The translations under genes were made by a program, and so were the position numbers. Below are positions 1-9,063 of a stretch of 64,000 bases of DNA, piece after piece. Source of the DNA: Xanthomonas sp. F10 (GTDB taxonomy: Bacteria > Pseudomonadota > Gammaproteobacteria > Xanthomonadales > Xanthomonadaceae). The notes below the pieces were generated by a model. The model worked only from the letters and a program-made list of their open reading frames with translations. It was not told the DNA's origin and did no database searches. Where the stretch lies: contig NZ_JACHNP010000004.1 of assembly GCF_014206815.1 (NCBI RefSeq), positions 186,001 through 250,000 on the forward strand. The letters are read 5' to 3'. The first letter of the stretch is position 1, and the number at the start of each line of letters is the position of its first letter.

Positions 1-159
1 GCGCGCCTGCTCGACGGCGATGCTGTACGCCGCGGCATCGGCGGCATTGGTGAGTTCGACCTTCTTGCCGACCACCTGGCCGGTGTTGAAGGTCACCAGC
101 AAGCCCACACACAGCACCATCAGGAAGACCAGCACCATCGGCATGGCCTGTCCTCGCAT
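1..159 (-). CDS. TadE/TadG-like Flp pilus assembly protein, N-terminal part
   Basis: Partial gene that runs off the left edge. The visible N-terminus begins MRGQAMPMVLVFLMVLCVGL, a short basic and GQA-type start followed by one hydrophobic helix. This is the usual beginning of TadE/TadG-like pseudopilins of the Tad (Flp) secretion apparatus, which sit in the inner membrane with the C-terminus outside. After the helix come residues typical of the family (NTGQVVGKKVELTNAADAAA). An in-frame start further upstream (about position 234) cannot be excluded, because the ribosome site before 159 is weak. The flp pilin gene upstream on the same strand supports the assignment. Confidence 0.7.
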   Translation of the reverse strand, partial: MRGQAMPMVLVFLMVLCVGLLVTFNTGQVVGKKVELTNAADAAAYSIAVEQAR

Positions 160-361
160 CCTGGCGCGAGCGCAGGTAGGCCCTTGGGCGACCGTCCTGG
201 TCGAGGAATCGGCAGCGGCGATGATCACCATACGGCTTCCTTCGGGCAACACCACGCCGAGGGCACGACGCATGCGTCGGACCCGGCTGGTTCCATGGGA
301 TTGAAGAGCTAACTATGCGCAGAAGCCTGCGGATGGCTCCTGCCGGTACGACCAATGGCAG

Positions 362-395
362 GCCACCATCTGCCCGCCGTCGGGCAGATGGTGGC
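362..395 (-). terminator. Perfect 15-bp hairpin downstream of the pilin gene
   Basis: Positions 362-376 and 381-395 are exact inverted repeats with a 4-base loop, starting 8 bases past the pilin stop codon. There is no T-run, so it may act as an mRNA 3-prime stabiliser or attenuator between the abundant pilin and the downstream assembly genes, not as a full stop. Confidence 0.6.
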
Positions 396-402
396 AAGGG
401 CG

Positions 403-681
403 TTACTTGTTGCCGTTGTAAGCGGCCATGCCCTTGTCTTTGTCGGCCTGCGCCTGCGCCTTGCCGGCGTTGGTGCCAGCGCGGTTGATCATCTGGCTGG
501 CATCCTGCTTGCCCGACAGCTCCTGCGCCATACCGGCGACCTGGCTGCGGACGGTGCCGCCGAAGAACGTGAACACGCCGATCGCCGCAATCGCGATCAG
601 GGCCACGATGATGATGTACTCGGTCATGCCTTGGCCTTGCTGCTTGCGGCCGAAGCGGATGGGCTTGCGTTGGATCTTCAT
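403..681 (-). CDS. flp: Flp-family type IVb pilin
   Basis: A 92-residue prepilin, the likely major subunit of a Flp/Tad pilus. The N-terminus is basic (MKIQRKPIRFGRKQQ) and is followed by the prepilin peptidase site GQGMTEY: cleavage after G leaves the conserved Glu at position +5. A hydrophobic helix follows (IIIVALIAIAAIGVFTFFGG). The tail is rich in Ala, Gln, Lys and Asp. The start at 681 is set by a very good ribosome site (AAGGAGAGG) six bases upstream; a longer frame to 711 lacks one. The TadE/G-like gene downstream on the same strand supports a pilus locus. Confidence 0.85.
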   Translation of the reverse strand: MKIQRKPIRFGRKQQGQGMTEYIIIVALIAIAAIGVFTFFGGTVRSQVAGMAQELSGKQDASQMINRAGTNAGKAQAQADKDKGMAAYNGNK

Positions 682-1358
682 CTGATTCCTCTCCTTGGCT
701 CGATCGCCCAATTACCGGCAACACACAAGCGTGCCCCGCGGCAACGTGTGGCGAGTGGGTTCATTAAGTGAAGTCGTTCACGGAGACGAAGCTGGTCTCC
801 GGCCCGCGCTTTACGTCCAGTAAAGAGATGGTGTGTAGCGGACGTGTGCACTGTAGCGTCGGCTTATTGCCGTTACAAGAAAACTAGCGTTAATAAATTG
901 GCGCTTAACTAGGTTCGCATCACATTATTGAGTCAAACTTTGGACGCGTGCGATCCCGTATGGAATATACAATTGTGAATTCGGTGCAGTTGCGGCGTGC
1001 GCACCGTCAGATTTGGGTGTGATGCGTGGCGGATATGGCGGCGTGTGGCGCGTCATGCCATCCGCGAATGCCTCTGCGCTCACTGGTTTGCGCAGGCGCG
1101 GACCAATGAGCGCAGGCGGTCGGCGACGCAAAGCGGGACAGCCGGCGATTTGTATCGACACGGTGCAAGCTGGCGACGCCTGCTTCGGCTAAGCCCGTGA
1201 AATCACGACATAGCTGGCAGACGGCGCGACGCCGCCCCAGGTTTGCCGTCAGAGATTCTGAGCCGGGCCGACGCAGGGACGGGTCCCGGTGGTGCCGCCG
1301 CCTGCGGGGCCTGGGGCGCGTGAGCCGTCTGCAACTCGGGCGCGGAGGACGCGGAACG
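682..1358. other. Gene-free stretch with AT-rich pilin upstream region
   Basis: No convincing gene in 677 bases. Positions about 780-1000 are clearly poorer in GC than the surroundings and probably hold regulatory DNA for the pilin. Around 781-800 lies a small 6-bp hairpin (GGAGAC/GTCTCC). Frames on both strands show no protein-like composition or ribosome site. Confidence 0.5.
850..878 (-). promoter_or_regulatory. Candidate sigma-70 promoter for the pilin gene
   Basis: On the minus strand a TTGTAA (878-873) and a TACAGT (855-850) are separated by 17 bases, which is a reasonable -35/-10 pair. It would give a leader of roughly 160 bases before the pilin start at 681. Prediction by eye only. 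Confidence 0.35.
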
Positions 1359-2174
1359 TCAGCTCCGCAACCCCACCCCGCGCCGCAGCAACCACAGCGC
1401 CAGCGCCGCCAGTACCGCGACGAAGCCCAGCATCAGGCTGTAGGCCACCCACACCGGCACGTCGCTGCTGCCGAGCAGACCGTAACGGAAGGCATTGACC
1501 ATGTAGAAGATCGGGTTGGCGTGGGTGGCGGCCTCGGCCCAGCCGGGCAGCAGCTTGACCGAGTAGAACACGCCGCCCAGGTAGGTCAGCGGGGTCAGGA
1601 TGAAGGTCGGCACGATCGCCACGTCGTCGAACTTCTTCGCGTAGACCGCGTTGATGAAGCCGGCCAGGGAGAAGATGGTGGCGCCCAGCAGCACCGTGGT
1701 CAGGGTCACCAGCGGGTGCGGGATGCGCACCGGGGTGAAGAACATGGCGATGATCAGCACGATCACGCCGACCATCAGTCCGCGCAGCACGGCGCCGGCG
1801 ACGTAGCCCCAGAGGATCACCCAGTTGGGCATGGGGCTGACCAGCAGTTCCTCGACGTGGCGGCCGAACTTGGCGCCGAAGAAGCTGGAGCTGATGTTGC
1901 CGTAGCTGTTCTGGATCACGCTCATCATCACCAGGCCGGGGACGATGAACTGCATGTAGCTGTAGCCGCCCATGTCGCCCACGCGCGAGCCGATCAGCCC
2001 GCCGAAGATCAGGAAGTACAGGGTCATGGTGATCGCCGGCGGCACCAGGGTCTGGCCCCAGATGCGCAGGATGCGCTTGACCTCGCGGCGCACGATGGTG
2101 CCCAGCGCGATCCAGTTGCGCTGGGCCGGGGTGGCGTCGGAAACGGGGAGGGTGGAATCGGTCTGGGTCGTCAT
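1359..2174 (-). CDS. ABC-2 type transporter permease (YadH-like)
   Basis: A 271-residue inner-membrane permease with six hydrophobic segments typical of ABC-2 exporters. Recognisable family stretches are the N-terminal RREVKRILRIWGQTLVPP, the GVFYSVKLLPGWAEAATHANP segment before the last helices, and IFGGLIGSR in the first periplasmic turn. It lies 19 bases downstream of an ATP-binding subunit on the same strand, so the two should form one exporter of unknown substrate, as in YadG/YadH. The start at 2174 (MTTQTDSTLP) follows the stop of the ATPase gene; the longer open frame upstream is out-of-frame overlap with the ATPase. Confidence 0.9.
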   Translation of the reverse strand: MTTQTDSTLPVSDATPAQRNWIALGTIVRREVKRILRIWGQTLVPPAITMTLYFLIFGGLIGSRVGDMGGYSYMQFIVPGLVMMSVIQNSYGNISSSFFGAKFGRHVEELLVSPMPNWVILWGYVAGAVLRGLMVGVIVLIIAMFFTPVRIPHPLVTLTTVLLGATIFSLAGFINAVYAKKFDDVAIVPTFILTPLTYLGGVFYSVKLLPGWAEAATHANPIFYMVNAFRYGLLGSSDVPVWVAYSLMLGFVAVLAALALWLLRRGVGLRS

Positions 2175-2193
2175 GGTCGTCGCCGTGGGGGCA

Positions 2194-3195
2194 TCAGGGA
2201 GTGGCGGACGGCGGCGTGGCGCCGGCGCTGGCCGTGGCGGCGTCGCGGTGCTCGCCGGTGAGGCGCACGAACAGTTCTTCCAGGCGATTGCTCTTGGTGC
2301 GCATGGAGCGCACGCGGATGCCGGCGTCGCCCAGCGCGGCGAACACGCGGTTGAGGTCCATGGCCCGCGGCATGTCCAGGTCCAGGGTGTGCGCGTCCTG
2401 GGCGAGCAGGGTGGTGCCCTCGATCGCCGGCAGCTGTGCCGGCAGTTCGCCATCGATGTCCAGCAGGAAGCCTTCCACGTCCAGCTTGGCCAGCAACGCG
2501 CGCATCGGGCCCTGTTCGACGATGCGGCCGCGGTCGATGATCGCCAGGTTGCGGCACAGGCTCTCCGCTTCCTCCAGGTAGTGCGTGGTGAGGATGATGG
2601 TGGTGCCGGCGCCGTTGATCTCGCGCAGCACGCGCCACATGTCGCGGCGGATCTCGATGTCCACGCCGGCGGTGGGTTCGTCCAGGATCAGCAGGCGCGG
2701 CCGGGTCATCATCGCGCGGGCGATCATCAGCCGCCGCTTCATGCCGCCGGACAGGGTGCGGCTCATCACCTGGGCCTTCTCCCACAGGTGCGCGCGCTTG
2801 AGTTCCACTTCGGCCAGACGCTCGGCCTCGGCGCGCGGCATGCCGTAGAAGCCGGCGTAGTTGACCAGGATGTCGAAGGGTTTCTCGAACAGGTTGAAGT
2901 TGATCTCCTGCGGCACCAGGCCGATCAGGCGCATCGCCGCGCTGCGCTGGCTGCTCAGGTCGGTGCCGAACACCTCGACCTGGCCGGCGCTGAGGTTGAC
3001 CAGCGAGCTGATGATGCCGATCAGGGTGGACTTGCCGGCGCCGTTGGGGCCCAGCAGGGCGAAGAAGTCGCCGGGTAGCACGTCCAGCGACACGCCATGC
3101 AGGGCCTGCACGCCGTTGTCGTAGGTCTTGCGCAGGTCGCGCACGCGCAGGGCAGGCGCCAGCGTCTGGGGAGAAGGAGCGGATGCGGGAGTCAA
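2194..3195 (-). CDS. ABC transporter ATP-binding protein (YadG-like)
   Basis: A 333-residue ATPase. Walker A is GPNGAGKST (about residue 50), the signature is LSGGMKRR, Walker B is LLILDEPTAG, and the H-loop lies in TTHYLEEAE. About 100 residues follow the nucleotide-binding domain; this C-terminal extension is usual for drug or polysaccharide-type ABC-2 ATPases. It is the first gene of a two-gene operon with the permease at 1359-2174. The N-terminal 16 residues are Pro/Ala-rich and may be dispensable. The substrate cannot be told from sequence. Confidence 0.92.
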   Translation of the reverse strand: MTPASAPSPQTLAPALRVRDLRKTYDNGVQALHGVSLDVLPGDFFALLGPNGAGKSTLIGIISSLVNLSAGQVEVFGTDLSSQRSAAMRLIGLVPQEINFNLFEKPFDILVNYAGFYGMPRAEAERLAEVELKRAHLWEKAQVMSRTLSGGMKRRLMIARAMMTRPRLLILDEPTAGVDIEIRRDMWRVLREINGAGTTIILTTHYLEEAESLCRNLAIIDRGRIVEQGPMRALLAKLDVEGFLLDIDGELPAQLPAIEGTTLLAQDAHTLDLDMPRAMDLNRVFAALGDAGIRVRSMRTKSNRLEELFVRLTGEHRDAATASAGATPPSATP

Positions 3196-3293
3196 GACGG
3201 GCCTTCGCGCCGCATCGACGGCGCAGGAGAAGTGCAGCCGCTATTATAGAAGACCTCGTGGGGTCGCCCCCGGCCACAGACTGTTGCATCTCC

Positions 3294-4043
3294 GTGCCTG
3301 CCCAATTCCCGCTGAAACTGGTCGATCGCCACATGCTGGCCCCGGCCGTCGGCCACTACCGCTTCGTTCGCGACGACGGCCAACCCCTGCCGTTCGTGCC
3401 CGGCCAGTTCGTGCAGGTGCACTTCCATTATGCCGACGGCACCGCGACCAAGCGCAGCTACTCGCTGGCCACCCGCCACGATCCGGCGCAGCCGGCCGAT
3501 GCCACCGTCGAGATCGCGGTCAGCTTCGTCGCCGGCGGCGCGGCCACGGCGTTGTTTGAGGGGCTGGAGATCGGCGGCCAGGTCTGCGCCAGCGGTCCTT
3601 ACGGGCGCTTCTGCCTGCAGCCCGGCGACGTCAACCGTCGCTATCTGCTGATCGCCACCGGCACCGGCGTCACCCCGTACCGCTCGATGCTGCCGCTGCT
3701 GGAAGCGGCGATGGCCGAGCGCGGTGTGGAGGTGGTGCTGCTGCTGGGCGCGCGGACGCCGGCCGAGCTGCTGTACGGCGACGAGTTCCGTGCCTTCGCC
3801 GATGCGCATCCCGGTTTCCGTTTCGTGCCGTGCTTCTCGCGCGAACTGCCGGAGGCGCCGCATGCCGATGTACGGCATGGCTACGTGCAGCAGTTCCTCG
3901 GCGAATTCGCGCCGCAGGCCGAGGGCGACATCGCCTACCTGTGCGGCAATCCGAACATGGTCGACGCCTGCTTCGATGCGCTGAAGGAGGCGGGGCTGCC
4001 GGTGCAGCACATCCGCCGCGAGAAGTACGTCAGCAGCAAGTAG
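3294..4043 (+). CDS. fpr: Ferredoxin--NADP reductase
   Basis: A FAD/NAD(P)-binding oxidoreductase that moves electrons between NADPH and ferredoxin or flavodoxin. The FAD motif RSYSLAT (about residue 50) and the NADP-binding IATGTGVTPYRSML are present, as is the C-terminal CGNPNMVDACFD followed by the terminal REKYVSSK. Length from the GTG at 3294 is 249 residues, close to the bacterial Fpr size. The frame is open back to 3183, but that start would overlap the divergent ABC gene; GTG 3258 with a weak AGAAG site is the main alternative. Probably used in oxidative stress or Fe-S repair. Confidence 0.85.
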   Translation: MPAQFPLKLVDRHMLAPAVGHYRFVRDDGQPLPFVPGQFVQVHFHYADGTATKRSYSLATRHDPAQPADATVEIAVSFVAGGAATALFEGLEIGGQVCASGPYGRFCLQPGDVNRRYLLIATGTGVTPYRSMLPLLEAAMAERGVEVVLLLGARTPAELLYGDEFRAFADAHPGFRFVPCFSRELPEAPHADVRHGYVQQFLGEFAPQAEGDIAYLCGNPNMVDACFDALKEAGLPVQHIRREKYVSSK

Positions 4044-4070
4044 CGGCTGCCGCCGGCGCGACGTCCGCTC

Positions 4071-4199
4071 GTAGAGCGGCTTCAGCCGCGGCCGCCTCAC
4101 CGTGAATGTCTGCCGGGGGCGAAGCCGCGCGTTCTCGCAGCACCGGGTGCGCTTCGCGCGCTTACCCTCACCCCAACCCCTCTCCCGGTGGGAGAGGGG
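4071..4199. repeat. Copy 1 of a duplicated ~130-bp REP-containing intergenic unit
   Basis: The 541-base gap between 4043 and 4585 holds no gene but two near-identical copies of a compound repeat. Each has a REP core (AGCGGCTTCAGCCGCG), a middle block (CACCGTGAATGTCTGCCGGG and following), and a terminal palindrome of the type CCCTCTCCC/GGGAGAGGG. This first copy ends at 4199. Confidence 0.8.
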
Positions 4200-4283
4200 C
4201 TACTCGCGCCGTCTGGGTTTGTCTTCGTCTCGTCCGGACAGGTCAACAGCCAATGGTGGTTGCCGTCGGCGCGGACATCCTGC

Positions 4284-4411
4284 GTAGGAGCGGCTTCAGC
4301 CGCGACCGCCTCACCGTGAATGTCTGCCGGGGGCGAAGCCGCGCGTTCTCGCAGCGGCGGGTGCGCTTCGCGCGCTTACTCTCACGCCAACCCTCTCCCA
4401 GTGGGAGAGGG
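4284..4411. repeat. Copy 2 of the duplicated REP-containing intergenic unit
   Basis: Second copy, in direct orientation, of the unit at 4071-4199. It differs at a handful of positions and has the fuller core GTAGGAGCGGCTTCAGCCGC. The block order (REP, middle, CCCTCTCCC palindrome) is the same, so the pair looks like a segmental duplication. Confidence 0.8.
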
Positions 4412-4584
4412 CCAGTTGTGCCAGCCCATGATGCTTTCGCTCGATCTGTAAAGGACGCTTGACAGTCGTTCCCGCTGCGCGCATTCTCCTGTCAAGCGTG
4501 CTTGACAGGGGACAAGGTCGACACGGCAGGAGCGGCAGCCGCAACGGTGCCGGATCGGGGATCGGCTGAGAATCGGGGACAGTG

Positions 4585-5163
4585 ATGGGCAACTGCAGGC
4601 GCAACGCGATCGTGGTGCTGTGCGTGAGTCTTGCGCTATTGGCGGCGGCCGCCTGGCTGCCGCTCGGCGGCAGCGAGTATCTGCGTGGGGTATGCATGGG
4701 CGTCGGCATCGGCGGCCTGTTCATGGCGCTGTTGATGTGGTGGTCGCGGGGCAGCCTGGCCGACAGTGCGCCGCGGGCGCTGGCGCGGCGCTATTACCGC
4801 GAGTTCTTCCCGCCAATGGGCGCCTATGTGGTGGTGATGCTGTTCTGGAAGCGCCTGCTCGACAGCGTCGACGCGCACTGGCTGCGCGTGGTGGTCGCGC
4901 TGCTGCCGGCCTTGATGCTGGCGCTGGTGATCCGTGCGGTGGCGCGCTTCGTGCGCGACTCCGACGAACTGCAGCGGCGCATCGAACTGGAGTCCATCGC
5001 CATCGCCGCCGGGCTGATCTGCGGCGTCTACATGGCGGCCGGCTTCCTGCAGGCGGCGCAGGTGATCGCAGTGGCAGCGTCCACGGCGATGCTGTGGGTG
5101 TTCCCCGCGCTGTGCATGACGTATGGCGTGGTCAAGGTCGCGAACGCGCGCCGCTACCAATGA
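4585..5163 (+). CDS. Small multi-pass membrane protein paired with an HTH regulator
   Basis: A 192-residue protein of unknown function with about five hydrophobic segments (start around residues 8-26, 34-50, 75-90, 98-118 and two near the C-terminus). A short basic and acidic loop (RFVRDSDELQRRIELESIA) lies before the last helices. The start at 4585 has GGGG a few bases upstream; a GTG one codon earlier is possible. Its stop overlaps the start of the HTH gene at 5160 (ATGA), so the two are translationally coupled. This membrane protein plus tiny Xre-type repressor arrangement is common in bacteria, but the sensed signal is not known. Confidence 0.75.
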   Translation: MGNCRRNAIVVLCVSLALLAAAAWLPLGGSEYLRGVCMGVGIGGLFMALLMWWSRGSLADSAPRALARRYYREFFPPMGAYVVVMLFWKRLLDSVDAHWLRVVVALLPALMLALVIRAVARFVRDSDELQRRIELESIAIAAGLICGVYMAAGFLQAAQVIAVAASTAMLWVFPALCMTYGVVKVANARRYQ

Positions 5164-5360
5164 ACAGCCGCATCCGCGAACTGCGCGAGGCGCACGGCTG
5201 GTCGCAGGGCGAACTGGGCGAGCGGCTGGGCGTGTCGCGGCAGACCATCAATGCGCTGGAGACCGGCAAGTACGATCCGAGCCTGCCGCTGGCGTTCCGT
5301 ATCGCGCGGCTGTTCGCGCACAGCATCGAGCAGGTGTTCCTGTTCGATGAGGGCGAGTAA
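5160..5360 (+). CDS. Small Xre-family helix-turn-helix transcriptional regulator
   Basis: A 66-residue protein that is almost entirely a HTH_3 domain: NSRIRELREAHGWSQGELGE followed by LGVSRQTINALETGKYDPSL. These are the classic first helix, recognition helix and NALETGKY motif of the YozG-like group, ending with the typical hydrophobic AFRIARLF and the acidic tail. The start overlaps the stop of the preceding membrane-protein gene by four bases. It probably regulates its own operon. Confidence 0.9.
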   Translation: MNSRIRELREAHGWSQGELGERLGVSRQTINALETGKYDPSLPLAFRIARLFAHSIEQVFLFDEGE

Positions 5361-5449
5361 CGCGCACTCCGTTCCATGCCCCACCGGGCCCCGACGACGC
5401 CATGTTCCGGCATGGCATTCTGCAAGCCATGAACTCAAGGATGCGAACC

Positions 5450-6964
5450 ATGCGACACCCCTCCCGGCCGTTCGCCATCGCGGCGGCGACCCTGTTGCTC
5501 GCCGCCTGCCAGGCGGCCCAGGCACCGACGCCGCAGTCGTCCGAACGCAGCTATGGCGCGCTGCGCTTCCACCCGTGCACGCTGACCAATCCGGTGGCCT
5601 CCAACAACGTCGCGGCGCAGTGCGCGCGCATGCCAGTGCCGGAGAATCCGGCGGCGCCGAACGGCCGCAAGATCGAACTCAACATCGCCTGGCTGCCGAT
5701 CACCGGCGAGGGCGGCAGCGACCCGGATCCGGTGTTCTTCCTCGCCGGCGGCCCCGGCCAGGCCGCGACCCAGGTCGCCAGCATCGTCGACATGGCGCTG
5801 CGCGAAACCCGCAAGCGTCGCGACGTGTTCCTGATCGACCAGCGCGGTACCGGCCAGTCCAATCCGCTGAGCTGCCTGGGTCCGGACGGCAAGGAGATGC
5901 CGCTGGCCGATCCGGCGCGCGCGCCCACCGCGAACGAACTGGTCGACTACGCCCGCCGCTGCGCGCAGTCGCTGCAGGGCCGCGCCGATCCGCGCTACTA
6001 CACGACCACCCAGGCGATCGGCGATCTGGATGCGGTGCGCGCCGCATTGGGCGTGGACAAGATCAACCTGATCGGCGGTTCCTACGGCACCCGCGTCGCC
6101 CAGCAGTACGCGCGCCGCTACGCGCCGCACGTGCGCAGCGTGGTCATCGATGGCGTGGCGCCGAACGACCTGGTGGTCGGCGGCGAGTTCGCCACGACCT
6201 TCGAGGATGCCATCGCCCTGCAGGCCGAGCAGTGCAAGGCCGACCCGGCCTGCGCCAAGCGCTTCCCCACCGATACCCGCACGCAGTTGCGTGCGGTGGT
6301 GGAGCGGCTGCGGCAGGCGCCGGTGGAGGTGGACTACCGCGATCCGGCCAGCGGCGAGAGCCGCCACGACCGCGTCACCGCCGACACCGTCACCAGCCTG
6401 GCGTTCTCGTTCTCCTACGCACCGCAGACCGCGTCGCTGCTGCCGCTGGTGCTGGACGAGGCCGCCAACGGCCGCTACGGGCCGCTGATGTCGCTGGCGC
6501 GGATGATGGGCGGGCAACTGGACGGCCAGATGAACCGCGGCATGCAGTGGTCGGTGATCTGCGCCGAGGACGCCGACCGCTATCGCGCGCCGCAGAGGCA
6601 CGACACGCTGCTCGGCCCGGACGTGGCGCAGATGTTCTTCGCGCCCTGCCCGGTGTGGCCGACCGGCACCCGGCCGGCCGACTTCACCGCGCCATTCACC
6701 TCCACTTTGCCGGTGCTGCTGACCTCCGGCCAGCTGGATCCGGTGACGCCGCCGCGTTACGCCGAGCGCGTGCTGAAGGGATTGCCCAACGGCCGCCACC
6801 TGGTGGTGCACGGCCAGGGTCACGGCACCATGACCCTGGGCTGCATGCCCAAGCTGCTCGGCCAGTTCTTCGAGACCGCCGACGCCAAACACCTCGATGC
6901 CACCTGCCTGGACGCGATGAGCGGCGTGCCGGCCTTCACTTCATTCAACGGATGGGAACCATGA
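5450..6964 (+). CDS. Lipoprotein alpha/beta hydrolase (TAP/proline-iminopeptidase-like)
   Basis: A 504-residue predicted lipoprotein peptidase. Signal peptide with lipobox LAAC (Cys20). The alpha/beta-hydrolase fold shows FFLAGGPGQAA (oxyanion region), the nucleophile elbow GGSYGTR (Ser211), Asp430 in SGQLDPVTPP and His458 in HGQGHGT, the last two in the TAP-like C-terminal segment. Such enzymes release N-terminal amino acids or tripeptides. The start at 5450 is preferred because AAGGA lies eight bases upstream; in-frame ATGs at 5402, 5429 and 5441 lack this. It lies just upstream of a NatA/NatB-type exporter. Confidence 0.85.
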   Translation: MRHPSRPFAIAAATLLLAACQAAQAPTPQSSERSYGALRFHPCTLTNPVASNNVAAQCARMPVPENPAAPNGRKIELNIAWLPITGEGGSDPDPVFFLAGGPGQAATQVASIVDMALRETRKRRDVFLIDQRGTGQSNPLSCLGPDGKEMPLADPARAPTANELVDYARRCAQSLQGRADPRYYTTTQAIGDLDAVRAALGVDKINLIGGSYGTRVAQQYARRYAPHVRSVVIDGVAPNDLVVGGEFATTFEDAIALQAEQCKADPACAKRFPTDTRTQLRAVVERLRQAPVEVDYRDPASGESRHDRVTADTVTSLAFSFSYAPQTASLLPLVLDEAANGRYGPLMSLARMMGGQLDGQMNRGMQWSVICAEDADRYRAPQRHDTLLGPDVAQMFFAPCPVWPTGTRPADFTAPFTSTLPVLLTSGQLDPVTPPRYAERVLKGLPNGRHLVVHGQGHGTMTLGCMPKLLGQFFETADAKHLDATCLDAMSGVPAFTSFNGWEP

Positions 6965-6995
6965 GCTGCGCAGCGTTCGACAGGGAGGGGCAGGC

Positions 6996-7738
<743 letters not shown>

Positions 7739-7742
<4 letters not shown>

Positions 7743-8920
7743 GCCTGCTCCGTACCGTATTCACCGTGATGCGCAAGGAATTGCGCGACCTCTCGCGCGA
7801 CCGCCGCACCCTGGCCTTGGCCTTGCTGCTGGGGCCGCTGCTGTACCCGGCGCTGATCCTGGGCATGGGCGCGCTGGCCGAGAGCCGCGTGCGCACGCAG
7901 ATCGACAAGCCGCTGGACATTCCGGTGATCGGCCGCGAACGCGCGCCGAACCTGGTCGCCTTCCTCGCCGCGCAGGGCCTGAACGCGGTCGCGCCGCCGA
8001 AGGATCTGACCGGTGCGATCCGCAGCCAGGACGTGGACCTGGCGTTGAAGATCGACGAGGACTACGCCAACGCCTGGCACGAAGGGCGCCCGGCGCTGGT
8101 GGAGATCATCAAGGACAGCACCCGCCGCGACGCCGACATCCCGACCCAGCGCGTGCAGGCTGCGTTGAGCATGTACGGCCAGCAGGTCGGTGCCCTGCGC
8201 CTGCTGGCGCGCGGCATCGATTCGCAGGTGTCGCGGCCGCTGGACGTGGCGCTGCAGGACCTGGCCACGCCGGAGGCCAAGCGCGGTGCGTTGCTGGCGA
8301 TGCTGCTGCCGGTGCTGCTGACCATCACCTCGTTCATCGGCGGCGCCTACCTGATCCTCGACGCCACCGCCGGCGAACGCGAGCGGCAATCGCTGGAGCC
8401 GCTGCTGGCCACGCCGGCCTCGCGCAGCGCCATCGTCAGCGGCAAGATCGCCGCGGCCTGCGTGGTCGGCCTGGTGTCGCTGCTGCTGACCCTGCTCGCG
8501 TTCAAGCTCAGCGCGCAGGTGGCCAGCGGCATCGGCCGGCAACTCAACGTCAGCTTCGTGGCGATGCTGCAGATGCTGTTCGTGCTGTTGCCGATGCTGT
8601 TCATCGGCACCTCGCTGCTGACCTACCTGGCGGCCTCGGCCAAGAGCATGAAGGAAGCGCAGAGCCACATGACCTGGCTGATGCTGCTGCCGATGCTGCC
8701 CGGCTACGCCTTGATGGTGTATCCGCTGAAAACCACGCTGTGGCAGTTCGCGGTGCCGTTCCTGGCGCAGAACCAGATGCTGATGAAGATCATCCGCCGC
8801 GAGACGATCGATCCGCAGATCTGGGCGGTCTACCTGCTCACCGGCTTCGGCCTGGCCGCGGTGCTGTGGCTGGCGGCGGTGCGCCGCTACCGGCAGGAGC
8901 AGTTGGCGATCTCCGCATAA
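7739..8920 (+). CDS. natB: ABC exporter permease, NatB type
   Basis: A 393-residue ABC-2 permease. It has one N-terminal helix (LALALLLGPLLYPALILGMG), a periplasmic domain of about 150 residues, and then five or six helices. The stretch DATAGERERQSLEPLLATPA is the conserved amphipathic signature of NatB-like permeases. It overlaps natA by four bases. Together they form a two-subunit exporter, in the literature linked to Na+ or toxic-compound efflux. A CPBP protease gene lies 143 bases downstream on the same strand, a frequent neighbour of such exporters. Confidence 0.88.
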
Positions 8921-9063
8921 GCGCCAGCAGCGCGCGGGCAAGGTCCGCGCGCTGCGCCGCCCTGGTCGCGGTCGCCGCGCGAACGTGCGGCGGCGATGCG
9001 CATGGCGTTCCCGCACGGCGGCTGCATCCGCCTTCCTGTACCCCGATCCGCAGCGAGCCTTGC

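Noticed and set aside
781-801. Small GGAGAC/GTCTCC hairpin upstream of the pilin gene as a riboswitch
   Set aside because: Only 6 bp, no conserved aptamer features.
925-1161. 78-codon open frame on the minus strand in the pilin upstream region
   Set aside because: No ribosome site, no protein-like pattern, lies in an AT-shifted regulatory stretch.
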